Of a DNA stretch of 64,000 bases, positions 1 to 8,633 are shown in pieces. Made by a program: the position numbers and the translations under genes. Numbering within the stretch: the stretch's first letter is position 1; each line of letters begins with the position of its first letter. The notes below the pieces were generated by a model. The model had not been told where the DNA came from. It did not search any database and was given only the letters and a program-made list of their open reading frames with translations. The DNA comes from an uncultured Clostridia bacterium (GTDB taxonomy: Bacteria; Bacillota; Clostridia; Lachnospirales; Anaerotignaceae): assembly GCA_910587735.1 (NCBI GenBank), contig CAJUNT010000003.1, positions 106,189 to 170,188 of the forward strand. Direction: 5' to 3'.

Positions 1-826
1 CAAAGTGGTCTGATACTTTTGATTGTTTGATGCCATTAAACATAACACGAGAATATTTTACTGATACAGATTGATTACACCAAATATGGTCCATTCTCAT
101 ACCTGTTAAATTTTGTTCATTATGTTTGCTGTCTTTCCAGCCATCAATACTACCTTCTACTGTAATACCTTCGTCTTTTTGTTCTGCAATACAATAAGTA
201 TCATACCAGCCATCGTTTTTAATGGTATCATAACCTTGTTCTTTTGTTTCAGCAGGGCTATTAAAATCGCCCATAATCCATATTTTAGTGTTTTGATGCT
301 TTTTTAATTCCTTTTTAAAACGCTCCCACTGCGCTAAAAATGGTTCTTCTTCATCTTTCCACCAGCCCATATGTACTGTATAAAACCAATGTTCACAATG
401 ACTTATTTGCACTCCCAATACTTTGCGTGTTTTCCAATAGTGATAATTTTGGCAGTTACTTATAAAAAAACTTTCTGTTGCTGTAATTTCACCATTTAGA
501 CATAATACTGCAATTCCTTCATCATAAATATCATAACCTATTTTAGCAGAAATCCATGTCCAAGAATAATCAATACCACGTTCATGCAGGCGAAAAGCAA
601 CTTGTGCTGCATGATTATCTTGTCTGATAGCTACTCCATTGTTATTACAATATACATATCCTTTTAATAATTTTTGTTCTGCAATAGGGGCATTGATAGA
701 CTGATTGACTTCTTGTAAAGCAATAATGTCTGGCTTTTCTTGACATATTGTTTCAACAAATTGCTCCAGTTTTTGGGGATAATTTTCTTCTTGCAGGCTA
801 TGTGTATTTAGCGTCAAAAGTTTCAT
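1..826 (-). CDS. Endonuclease/exonuclease/phosphatase (EEP) family protein, MapP-like; C-terminus cut by window edge
   Basis: The frame opens at an ATG (824-826) behind AAGAAAGGA and runs off the window after 275 codons. Visible EEP motifs in order: TLNTHS near the N-terminus, the metal-binding Glu in ALQEVNQ, GDFNSP, and the catalytic SDHFG at the very edge, so only a few residues should be missing. EEP enzymes cleave phosphoesters with divalent metal. It lies 115 bp downstream of a glucose/maltose-type PTS gene on the same strand. That pairing is known for maltose 6'-phosphate phosphatase (MapP), which dephosphorylates the PTS product in the cytoplasm. The substrate is inferred from context; an unspecific EEP phosphatase or a nuclease cannot be excluded. 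Confidence 0.8.
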   Translation of the reverse strand, partial: MKLLTLNTHSLQEENYPQKLEQFVETICQEKPDIIALQEVNQSINAPIAEQKLLKGYVYCNNNGVAIRQDNHAAQVAFRLHERGIDYSWTWISAKIGYDIYDEGIAVLCLNGEITATESFFISNCQNYHYWKTRKVLGVQISHCEHWFYTVHMGWWKDEEEPFLAQWERFKKELKKHQNTKIWIMGDFNSPAETKEQGYDTIKNDGWYDTYCIAEQKDEGITVEGSIDGWKDSKHNEQNLTGMRMDHIWCNQSVSVKYSRVMFNGIKQSKVSDHF

Positions 827-886
827 GGCAATTCGTCCTTTCTTTTTTTATTATCAGTTTATCAATAAAATGATAATAGATATGCT

Positions 887-920
887 GTTCCCAAACGATA
901 ATTTATAATCATTTGGGAAC
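887..920 (-). other. Intercistronic hairpin between PTS gene and EEP gene
   Basis: A 13-bp stem (GTTCCCAAA arms extended by four pairs, one of them a G-T wobble) with an 8-nt loop lies between the two genes. No T-run follows on the minus strand, so it looks more like a processing or partial attenuation hairpin than a full terminator. Confidence 0.45.
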
Positions 921-941
921 AAACTTTATTTACTCTATTTT

Positions 942-3155
942 TTATAATATATCGTTAATATCAGATTTTAATACATCTGCTTTTGGACCATAAATTGCTT
1001 GTATACCAGTATCTTTTTTCACCAATCCTTTTGCACCTTCTGCTCTCCATGCAGGTGTATCTGCTACTTTAGAAGGGTCTTTTACTGTTACTCTCAAGCG
1101 CGTCATACAGGCATCAACTAGTACAATATTTTCACGTCCGCCTAAAAGTGCAATAATACGTTCTGGCTGACTGCTTCCATCACCTTTATTTGTAGATGTT
1201 GCTGTATTTCCTTCTGCACTTTCATCTGATTCGTCGGAATAGTTTCCAAGTCTGCCAGGTGTAGCAAATTGAAATTTTCCTATCATAAAATAAGCAACAA
1301 CATAACCAATTATCAAAAATACAACACAGCAAATAATAAAGTGAATAATGTCAGCGCCTAAACCAGCTTTTAATGACATAGGAACACGAGTTAAAAATTC
1401 TAAGTTTCCAAAGGAATGTAAACGTAAGTCAAAAATACCTGCCATAGCAAATGCACAACCTTGTAATATTGCATAAACAACATAAAGAGGTAAAGCACAG
1501 AACATAAACATAAATTCTAAAGGTTCTGTAACACCTGTTAAAAATACGGCTAATACTGTAGAGAAAAACATAGAACGATAATTGTGCTGTTTGTCTTTAT
1601 CTACTCTACGATACATAGCAAGCGCAATACCCATAAGTAAACCTGTTGCACCAATCATTTGACCTACTTTAAAACGAGCTGGTGTTACTGTGGTCATTAA
1701 ATTTGTATAGCTTGCCATATCTCCTGCATCTTTAAAATTGATTAAGTCTGTTACCCAAGCTAACCAAAGAGGGTCTTGACCAAATACCTCTGAACCAGCG
1801 TTTAATCCTGTCTGCATCATATAAGTACCACCAAATGCAGTATAATTCATAGGTATTGTAAGCATATGATGTAAACCAAAAGGCAATAATAAACGCTCTA
1901 ATGTTCCATAAATAAATGGTGCTAATACTGGTGAAGTGGAAGAAGAATTTGCAATCCATATACCAAATGCGTTGATGCCAGATTGTACTACTGGCCATAC
2001 AATTATCATAATAATTGAAATAACTGTGGAATATGCGATAACAGCCAAAGGTACAAAGCGTTTTCCATTAAAGAAAGATAAGGCATCAGGTAATTTTCTA
2101 AAGTTATAATATTTATTATAAACAACACCACCAACAAAACCAGCGATAATACCTACAAATACACCCATATTTAATGCTGGTGCGCCTAATATGGAAGTAA
2201 AATAGTTTTCAACTAACATTTCTTGTCCAAATATAGAATGTACTACTGCACCTGCTTCTGATAACATTGCTTCTGTTACACCAAATGCTGCGCCTGTAAT
2301 ACGGTTAATCAGTATAAAAGCAATGACTGCCGCAAATGCACCGCCTGCTCTTTCTTTTGCCCAAGAGCCACCAATGGCTGCTGCAAACAAAATATGTAAA
2401 TTATTTATAATTGCCCAGCCTATATTTTCCATAGTACTTCCTATTAAATATACAAAATTAATATCTGCTCCAGCCATTTGTATTAACTTTCCTAAACTGA
2501 GCATCAAACCTGCTGCGGGCATAACGGCAATAACTGTCATAAGTACTTTGCCCAATTTTTGAAGGAAGTCAAAGTCAATAATTGCTTTCTTTTTAGCAGG
2601 TGTAGGAGCTGTTTCAGGTGCTGGCTGTGATATAGGTGTAGGAGCTGACTCTGATACAGTAGCAGTTTGCTGTGTGTTTTCTGTTATAAAAAGTACAGCA
2701 TCTTTGCTTGCTTCTACTTTACCAGATGCAGTTTTCATTATTTTATCATCTAATCCAGCGCATATCAGTACAGGTGTGATAGTAGGTAAATTTTTACTTT
2801 TTATAAAATCAATATCAACTTCTGCTATTAAATCGCCTACTTTTACATCAGAACCCTCTTGTTTATGTACTGTAAAACCTTCTCCATTTAGTCCTACTGT
2901 TTCTAAACCAAAGTGTATCAGTATTTCCAGCCCCTCCTCTGACTGAAAACCAAAAGCGTGCTTTGTTGCAGCAACAGAAACTAATTTTCCATTGACTGGA
3001 CTATAAATTTTACCATTTTCAGGTAATATTGCAATACCATCTCCTACGATTTTTTCGGCAAAAACAGGGTCTGGTACTTTTTCTAGTGCAACAATTTCTC
3101 CAGACAAAGGAGCAATAATTGAAATATTACTACTTTTATTTGTTGTATTAGCCAT
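942..3155 (-). CDS. PTS transporter subunit EIIA-EIIC-EIIB, glucose/maltose type
   Basis: Sugar-specific phosphotransferase permease of 737 residues that imports and phosphorylates a sugar at the membrane. Domain order is EIIA (about 10-155), Ala/Pro/Thr linker (160-190), EIIC with about ten membrane spans (195-620), EIIB (650-737). Active sites seen: EIIA His81 in LIHFGLETV, with His66 as the second conserved His, and EIIB Cys683 in DACMTRLRV. I start at MANTTNKSSN because an excellent GGAGAGGGAGG site precedes it; the open frame extends 46 codons further upstream but that part looks non-coding. The neighbours (EEP phosphatase, divergent LacI protein) suggest maltose or a related disaccharide. 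Glucose is the main alternative. Confidence 0.92.
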   Translation of the reverse strand: MANTTNKSSNISIIAPLSGEIVALEKVPDPVFAEKIVGDGIAILPENGKIYSPVNGKLVSVAATKHAFGFQSEEGLEILIHFGLETVGLNGEGFTVHKQEGSDVKVGDLIAEVDIDFIKSKNLPTITPVLICAGLDDKIMKTASGKVEASKDAVLFITENTQQTATVSESAPTPISQPAPETAPTPAKKKAIIDFDFLQKLGKVLMTVIAVMPAAGLMLSLGKLIQMAGADINFVYLIGSTMENIGWAIINNLHILFAAAIGGSWAKERAGGAFAAVIAFILINRITGAAFGVTEAMLSEAGAVVHSIFGQEMLVENYFTSILGAPALNMGVFVGIIAGFVGGVVYNKYYNFRKLPDALSFFNGKRFVPLAVIAYSTVISIIMIIVWPVVQSGINAFGIWIANSSSTSPVLAPFIYGTLERLLLPFGLHHMLTIPMNYTAFGGTYMMQTGLNAGSEVFGQDPLWLAWVTDLINFKDAGDMASYTNLMTTVTPARFKVGQMIGATGLLMGIALAMYRRVDKDKQHNYRSMFFSTVLAVFLTGVTEPLEFMFMFCALPLYVVYAILQGCAFAMAGIFDLRLHSFGNLEFLTRVPMSLKAGLGADIIHFIICCVVFLIIGYVVAYFMIGKFQFATPGRLGNYSDESDESAEGNTATSTNKGDGSSQPERIIALLGGRENIVLVDACMTRLRVTVKDPSKVADTPAWRAEGAKGLVKKDTGIQAIYGPKADVLKSDINDIL

Positions 3156-3193
3156 AATAATCCTCCCTCTCCTTAATGTATCATAATTTTTGT

Positions 3194-3223
3194 AATATAA
3201 TAGCTTATGCAATATGTATGCAA
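3194..3223 (-). promoter_or_regulatory. Candidate promoter of the PTS operon
   Basis: On the minus strand TTGCAT, a 17-nt spacer and TTATAT lie about 40 bp before the PTS start. The spacer holds a second TTGCAT. Confidence 0.5.
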
Positions 3224-3261
3224 TAAAAACGAAAAATAATATATAATTTGCATAATATTGC
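3209..3261. promoter_or_regulatory. Candidate LacI-family operator cluster
   Basis: The divergent region carries two GCA-N6/7-TGC sites (3209-3221 and 3250-3261), and a perfect TTGCGCAA palindrome lies just beyond. One site overlaps the -35 box of the PTS promoter. LacI-family maltose repressors bind GCAA/TTGC-type palindromes, so these are plausible sites for the adjacent regulator. No binding data. Confidence 0.35.
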
Positions 3262-3575
3262 GTATTTATTTGCGCAACTTTAATATATACCATATGTCAA
3301 TAAAATGCAATGAAAATTTGACCATATAAACCATTTTCTACATAATATATAATTGTGTAATTACTATTTTATGCAATATAACAATAACTTATCTACTAAA
3401 TAACGATTACTTTTCAGAAATAATAAATAATTTTTTATTGTAATAGGGCATTATGTAAAATCTATTTTGAATGATATAGATTTATTGACTTTTATACCCC
3501 TTTTTTTTATAATGAATAACAAACACAAAATATATTTGATTTTTTTTGATAAAATGATACTGATTTATTGGAGTA

Positions 3576-3604
3576 TTTTGATTTTATTTTAAATATTGTA
3601 TAAT
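3576..3604 (+). promoter_or_regulatory. Candidate promoter of the lacI-family gene
   Basis: A consensus TATAAT at 3599-3604 sits 25 bp before the start codon. The -35 region is weak (TTTTGA at 17 bp). Confidence 0.35.
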
Positions 3605-3629
3605 AAAATGAAGAAAGGAAGTGTAATTT

Positions 3630-4655
3630 ATGGCTGTTACAATTAGAGATGTTGCTGCATTAGCAGGAGTATCTCCTTCTACGGTGTCTAGGACTTGTAA
3701 AGACCATTCTTCTATTAGCAGAGAAACAAAAGAAAAGGTTCGTTATGCTATGGCACAGTTAGGATATGAACCGAATATTACATCAAATGCTCATGCTGAA
3801 CAAATGTCCCAGATTATTAGCATTATTCTTCCTCCATCTTCAAGAGATGTTTATGAAAATTCATTTTATTTGGAGGCGATTCGTGGTATTAGTCAATTTT
3901 GTAATGGACGTGGCTATATCAGTACAGTTATAACAGGACAAGATGAGGAGGAAATATTAGGAGCAATACAAACATTGGCAAAAGATGAAAGAATGGGAGG
4001 ATTTATTGTACTCTATTCTAAGCAAGATGATGATATTATTGATTATCTTTATAATGAGGGATTACTATATGTTTTAATTGGAAAAGCAAAGCAATTTGTA
4101 AATCAAACAATTTATATTGATAATGATAATTTTTTAGCAGGACAAGAAGCAACAGAATATCTTTATTCTTTAGGACATCGAAGAATTGCTTATGTGGGAA
4201 CAGAAAGTAATATGTATTTTTCTGCTGATAGAAAATCTGGCTATCAGTTTGCATTGTCACAGCATGGTTTAGAATTTAATCCTAACTATTGTCTTGAAAT
4301 TGATAGACTTTCTGTGGATAATAATGAATATTTTAATGCTTTGCTCGAACAAAAAAACCCTCCTACTGCTGTTGTTGCAAGTGATGATATTTTAGCTGTT
4401 GCCTTGGAACAAGCCTGTGCTCAAAAAGGTTTTTTTATACCAAAAGATTTGTCTATTGTTTCTTTTAATAATTCGTTGTTTGCACGTATTACATCACCAC
4501 AGTTAACATCGATTGATGTAAATTCCCACCAGCTGGGTATTGAAGCAGCATCACAACTTATTAATCATATTGAACACCCTAATTTACTTGCTACTAAAAT
4601 TATTGTTCCACATTCTTTAATTGTTCGTGAAAGTTGTCAAAGTATAGAAGTATAA
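3630..4655 (+). CDS. LacI family transcriptional regulator
   Basis: 341-residue repressor. The N-terminal helix-turn-helix reads TIRDVAALAGVSPSTVSR (residues 4-21), followed by the hinge and a periplasmic-binding-protein-like effector domain with the family's SDDILAVAL, LSIVSFNNS and PQLTSIDV segments. ATG has GAAAGGAAG nine bases upstream. It is divergent from the PTS/EEP operon and almost certainly controls it, as MalR-type regulators do. Whether it acts as a repressor with sugar inducer or as a CcpA-like partner cannot be told. It ends at a strong terminator. Confidence 0.93.
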   Translation: MAVTIRDVAALAGVSPSTVSRTCKDHSSISRETKEKVRYAMAQLGYEPNITSNAHAEQMSQIISIILPPSSRDVYENSFYLEAIRGISQFCNGRGYISTVITGQDEEEILGAIQTLAKDERMGGFIVLYSKQDDDIIDYLYNEGLLYVLIGKAKQFVNQTIYIDNDNFLAGQEATEYLYSLGHRRIAYVGTESNMYFSADRKSGYQFALSQHGLEFNPNYCLEIDRLSVDNNEYFNALLEQKNPPTAVVASDDILAVALEQACAQKGFFIPKDLSIVSFNNSLFARITSPQLTSIDVNSHQLGIEAASQLINHIEHPNLLATKIIVPHSLIVRESCQSIEV

Positions 4656-4672
4656 AGTATTCCATATAAAAA

Positions 4673-4714
4673 AATGAACTTTTATAGTTTGTACTATAAA
4701 AGTTCATTTTTTTA
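4673..4714 (+). terminator. Rho-independent terminator after lacI-family gene
   Basis: A 15-bp perfect stem (AATGAACTTTTATAG arms), 6-nt loop, then a T7 run. The A-run upstream lets it work in both directions. Confidence 0.9.
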
Positions 4715-4783
4715 TATTAAATATTTAATAATATAATTTATAGCTATTATTAAAATACTCAATTGATACTAAACAAAAGAATA

Positions 4784-5146
4784 TTAAGCCCTTTTATTTT
4801 CAAAATAATTATCAATTTTTTGTTTAATATCTTCAGGTTTTAAATATTTTGATAAATATCCCTCTGGTTTGAGTGATACTACTCTTCTAACACTTTCTTG
4901 GTCAGTTCTAGTAGTTAAAAAAATAACAGGAATATCTGCAAATTCTTCTTCTGAGCGAAGCATAGCAAGCATTTGTTGTCCATTACATACTGGCATTTCA
5001 TAATCTAATAAAATTAAATCAGGTTTGTCCAATGTAATAGAAACAATAGCAGAAAGTACAGACTGAACGAGTGAAACATCATAATTATTATGAAGCAAAT
5101 TTTTGATACCTTGTCTTACTGTAATAGAATCATCCACTACAAGCAC
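4784..5146 (-). CDS. Receiver (CheY-like) domain protein, inverted partial copy of the neighbouring receiver
   Basis: 120-residue single receiver domain: acidic pair in LVVDDS, phospho-acceptor Asp in LLDYEMP, Thr in FLTT and Lys in YLSKYLK. The only usable start is a GTG inside strand beta1, with a weak ribosome site. The frame stays open about 35 codons upstream without ATG, and the part next to the GTG (ending HKNDGIQKPKV) matches the linker before the receiver in the convergent-copy gene to its right. DNA identity with the receiver of that gene is high over its whole length. It may therefore be a 5'-truncated duplicate that is no longer, or only weakly, translated. A functional small CheY-like protein is the alternative. 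Confidence 0.6.
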   Translation of the reverse strand: MLVVDDSITVRQGIKNLLHNNYDVSLVQSVLSAIVSITLDKPDLILLDYEMPVCNGQQMLAMLRSEEEFADIPVIFLTTRTDQESVRRVVSLKPEGYLSKYLKPEDIKQKIDNYFENKRA

Positions 5147-5344
5147 TTTAGGTTTTTGAATTCCATCATTTTTATGTTGTTTTTTTTCTATAGTAAGATA
5201 TTCTTTATTTTTGAATATATAAAAAACGAAGCTATATCTCTTAATAAATTATAAAATTATAAAATAATAACAAACTAAAGAAAAAGTTTTTTACAAGAAT
5301 TTTACGCAAAAATTGATTTTAGTTGCATTAAAGGGGGATTTTAT

Positions 5345-7279
5345 ATGTATAATCAATTGGTGTGGGATGAAAAATTTAATATCGGAGTGGATATTATTGA
5401 TAAAGAACACCAAAGACTTTTTAGGATCATAAATAAACTTTTTGCATTTGAAGAAGAAAAGAAAAGTCAATGGGCATGTTTAGAAGGAATAAAATATTTT
5501 AAAGAACATACTATAAAACACTTTCAAGATGAAGAAAATTACATGGCATCTATCCATTATAAAGAATTTGAAACACATAAATATATACATACAGAATTTC
5601 GTGAAAATACACTACCAGCACTTGAAGAAGAATTGGAAATTACAAATTATTCTGCTGATGCTATTGACCATTTTTTGGGTGTTTGCACTGGTTGGCTAAT
5701 AGGTCACACATTAACAGAAGATATGGCTATTGTAGGAGAAAAAACAAGCAAATGGACAAACCGTTTATTAGGAGAAGACCACACAGCGATTAAAAAAGCA
5801 ATTATTCAGCTTTTGTATAATATGTTTCATTTAGAATCACAAGCAATTAGTGAAACATACAGTGGTGAGAGATTCGGAAAAGCTATTTATTATCGTTTAC
5901 TTTATGCTACAAAAGAAGATGATAAAAAATGGGAAATTTTTTTAGTTTTTGAAGAACAACTTCTTATCAATACTGTTGGAAAAATTATGGGAATCAAATC
6001 CAATAAACTGGATACTATGTTAGTTAATGCTACTAGATATACAGCTCAGCAGTTTGTAAAAAGAATTATGAAACACTTGCCATCTGCTGAATTATATGAA
6101 ATGGTAGAAGAAAATTTATTAACTTATGAACAATTTAAAGAGTTATTTGAAAAATATAAACCGCAAGTTAGCCTATTATTTAATACTGGTGCAGGATATT
6201 TTTCATATTGTGTAATTGCACCACATTTACTTCAAAACAGCACTGTTACTCCAATTGATACAAATAACGCAATGTCTGAAATTGCAAGATACCTTTCAGA
6301 AAAAGAAGCAAGTGAAAAAGAAGCAAGTCAAAGACCAATTAAAATAAATAGTGATATGACTGAAATTGAAAAACATTTTGCAAAAAAAGAATTAGAAAAA
6401 AGAAAAGCAAGCCAAAAGCCTGTCAATCAAATTAACAACGCAATGGCAGAAATTGAAAAATTTTTTGTGGAAAGAGAAAATGTTCAAATTAAAACAAATG
6501 ATATTATGGCTAATATTGAAAAACATTTTACACAAGAAGAAATTATACAAAATCCAATTCAGACAAGTCATATTATAGCAGAAATTGAAAAATATCTTTC
6601 TAAAAGAGAAGCAAGTCAAAAACTAATTAAAACAAGTGATATCATAGAAGAAATTGAAAAATACTTTAAAGAAAAAAATAAAAAAACCAATCAAGTAATA
6701 GAAAAGGAAATAACAGAGTGTGCAGAACAACAACATCAAGAAGAAAATATGCAAAAACCTAAAGTGCTTGTAGTAGACGATTCTATTACTATACGACATG
6801 GCATGAAAGAATTATTAAGTAAAGATTATGATGTTTCACTTGTTCAATCTGGTTTATCAGCAATACAAATGATTATATTAAATAAGCCTGATTTAGTTTT
6901 ATTAGATTATGAAATGCCTGTGTGCGATGGACAGCAGATACTTGCTATGCTTCGCTCAGAAAAAGAATTTGCAGATACTCCTGTTGTTTTTTTGACTTCC
7001 AAAACTGACCAAGAAAGTGTTAGAAAAGTAGTATCACTCAAACCAGAAGGATATTTATCAAAATATTTAAAACTTAGTGACATTAAGCAAAAAATTGATG
7101 ACTACTTTGAAAGAAAAAAAGTAAATGGAAAAATAGTTACTATAGATAATACTATACCTTCTCAAAAAATTAATATTATCTTAATCAAATATACTATTTC
7201 TATAAATTTTCCACATTTATTACAGTACAATTTATTAAAATTGTACTATATATTTGCAAAATACTCAAAAGATTTTTGA
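5345..7279 (+). CDS. Bacteriohemerythrin / repeat linker / receiver domain fusion protein
   Basis: 644-residue cytoplasmic sensor. Residues 1-130 are a hemerythrin with all seven di-iron ligands visible (His22, His59, Glu63, His78, His82, His121, Asp126). Residues about 150-295 form an alpha/beta domain loosely like CheX-type chemotaxis phosphatases (tentative). Residues about 300-450 hold six degenerate 21-29-residue repeats built on an M-x-EIEK-x-F core. Residues 473-595 are a receiver (phospho-acceptor Asp521). The last 45 or so residues are AT-rich, unlike any receiver end, and run through a hairpin, which suggests a lost stop. Start ATG follows AAAGGGGGA. Probable role: oxygen or redox sensing linked to phosphorelay or chemotaxis output. 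Confidence 0.85.
   Translation: MYNQLVWDEKFNIGVDIIDKEHQRLFRIINKLFAFEEEKKSQWACLEGIKYFKEHTIKHFQDEENYMASIHYKEFETHKYIHTEFRENTLPALEEELEITNYSADAIDHFLGVCTGWLIGHTLTEDMAIVGEKTSKWTNRLLGEDHTAIKKAIIQLLYNMFHLESQAISETYSGERFGKAIYYRLLYATKEDDKKWEIFLVFEEQLLINTVGKIMGIKSNKLDTMLVNATRYTAQQFVKRIMKHLPSAELYEMVEENLLTYEQFKELFEKYKPQVSLLFNTGAGYFSYCVIAPHLLQNSTVTPIDTNNAMSEIARYLSEKEASEKEASQRPIKINSDMTEIEKHFAKKELEKRKASQKPVNQINNAMAEIEKFFVERENVQIKTNDIMANIEKHFTQEEIIQNPIQTSHIIAEIEKYLSKREASQKLIKTSDIIEEIEKYFKEKNKKTNQVIEKEITECAEQQHQEENMQKPKVLVVDDSITIRHGMKELLSKDYDVSLVQSGLSAIQMIILNKPDLVLLDYEMPVCDGQQILAMLRSEKEFADTPVVFLTSKTDQESVRKVVSLKPEGYLSKYLKLSDIKQKIDDYFERKKVNGKIVTIDNTIPSQKINIILIKYTISINFPHLLQYNLLKLYYIFAKYSKDF
7224..7247 (+). other. 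Hairpin inside the 3' end of the fusion gene
   Basis: Perfect 10-bp inverted repeat AGTACAATTT / AAATTGTACT with a 4-nt loop, lying within the odd C-terminal tail of the hemerythrin-receiver ORF. There is no T-run. It may be the remains of an intergenic terminator that the ORF now reads through. Confidence 0.5.
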
Positions 7280-7697
7280 AAACCACTAATTTTGTAAAAA
7301 GTATACTTTTATATACATTCCATACTTGCTATCACTCCTTTTTTATTATAAATATTATGCCATATTTTTGAAATTTTTGAAAGGGATTTTTTAATAAATT
7401 GCCAAGTCAAATATGACAAAAAAATTCATTAGAAAATAGCAATGTAATATATCATTTTTATACAATCATATATATAGATATTATTTTTTATAAAAAGATA
7501 TAATAAATGAGTTACATTTTGATAATTGTTATTATTTATAATTATATTATGTTTTTTGATATGTTCACGTTACAGTTTTGAAATACTATAAAGAATTTTT
7601 TGAGAAAAAAATACATGATTATTTGACTAATATGTTTATTAAAACAATATAAAATAGAAGCGATATGCAAGAGATATGATATTGTTTTGTGTAAAAA
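7280..7697. other. AT-rich intergenic stretch, no gene seen
   Basis: About 420 bp of very AT-rich sequence without an ORF that has a ribosome site, or any clear RNA fold. Confidence 0.6.
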
Positions 7698-7740
7698 GTA
7701 AAAAACGGAACCCCATGACAAACGTCACAAAACTCCGCTT
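7698..7740 (-). terminator. Terminator of tRNA-Lys
   Basis: On the minus strand a CGGA...TCCG stem continues into TTTTGTGAC/GTCATGGGG (with G-U pairs), followed by six T residues. It begins just past the tRNA 3' end. Confidence 0.75.
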
Positions 7741-7746
7741 TTCAAA

Positions 7747-7819
7747 TGCACCTTTAGGGGCTCGAACCCTAGACCCACTGATTAAGAGTCAGTTGCTCTA
7801 CCAACTGAGCTAAAGGTGC
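7747..7819 (-). tRNA. tRNA-Lys (anticodon CTT)
   Basis: Full cloverleaf of 73 nt: acceptor GCACCTT/AAGGTGC, D stem GCTC/GAGC, anticodon stem ACTGA/TCAGT with loop CTCTTAA, T stem TAGGG/CCCTA with TTCGAGC loop, discriminator A. CCA is not encoded. It stands alone. Confidence 0.97.
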
Positions 7820-8024
7820 ATATGTAATTAACTGAAAAATATCATATCGTAAAAAGAAGCATTTGTCAATAAAAATTTTCAAAAAAAGTAATAGTATATA
7901 TCAGTTTATTATTAGTAATATATTATATTGATAAAAGTTTTATTTTTGATAGGATAATAAAAAAATATTTATAATAATAATTTGCAAATGATAATAATAA
8001 TTTGATAAAATATATTAAAATCTA

Positions 8025-8053
8025 TTGCATTGTTTTTAAAATGAGTATAGAAT
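8025..8053 (+). promoter_or_regulatory. Candidate promoter of the bacteriohemerythrin gene
   Basis: TTGCAT, 17-nt spacer, TAGAAT, 48 bp before the start codon. The remaining 200 bp toward the tRNA show nothing else. Confidence 0.5.
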
Positions 8054-8101
8054 AAAATAACAAGTAATATATAATGTAAAGAATAAAGGAGGATACATAA
8101 T

Positions 8102-8506
8102 ATGGCTTTTTTATGGGATAAAAAGTTAGAAACAGGAAATGGAATGATTGACCAACAACATAAACAGTTAATTACAGCTATCAATGATTTATTGCAGGCT
8201 TGTTCTTCCAGAAAAGGAAAAGAAGAAGTTACAAAAACGATGAAATTTTTATATGATTATACAGAAAAGCATTTTTCTGATGAAGAAAAACTTCAATTAC
8301 AATATCGTTATCCAGATTATACAAATCATAAAAGATATCATGAAGAATTTAAAAAAGTGGTAAGAGAGTTATCTATGCAATTACAAAAAGAAGGTCCTAA
8401 TATTGCATTAATAAGTAAAGTAAATACAAGTGTAGGTGGCTGGCTTTTAAACCATATACAAAGAGAAGATGTAAAAGTAGCTACACATATTAAGTCACAA
8501 CAATAA
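8102..8506 (+). CDS. Bacteriohemerythrin
   Basis: 134-residue single-domain hemerythrin with the complete ligand set His20, His57, Glu61, His76, His80, His118 and Asp123. Family members bind oxygen at a di-iron centre and serve in oxygen sensing, storage or delivery. A strong AAAGGAGG site precedes the ATG and a terminator follows, so it is a single-gene unit. It is related to the N-terminal domain of the hemerythrin-receiver fusion 2.7 kb upstream, and the two probably belong to the same oxygen response of an anaerobe. The role is inferred from family. Confidence 0.9.
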   Translation: MAFLWDKKLETGNGMIDQQHKQLITAINDLLQACSSRKGKEEVTKTMKFLYDYTEKHFSDEEKLQLQYRYPDYTNHKRYHEEFKKVVRELSMQLQKEGPNIALISKVNTSVGGWLLNHIQREDVKVATHIKSQQ

Positions 8507-8573
8507 AATGTTATTATTTCCCATTATATAAAATGATTTGGTAAAAAATTTTTTAAACAATTTGACAGTATGA

Positions 8574-8600
8574 GGAGTCTATTTTATAGACTCCTTTTTT
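8574..8600 (+). terminator. Terminator after bacteriohemerythrin
   Basis: GGAGTCTA / TAGACTCC stem, 5-nt loop, six T residues. Confidence 0.9.
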
Positions 8601-8633
8601 AACGAATATAAATAAAAGGAGTGATAAAAAAAT

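Noticed and set aside
5900..6700. CRISPR or DNA repeat array in the EIEK repeat region
   Set aside because: The periodicity is protein-level and degenerate in DNA; spacer and repeat lengths are irregular.
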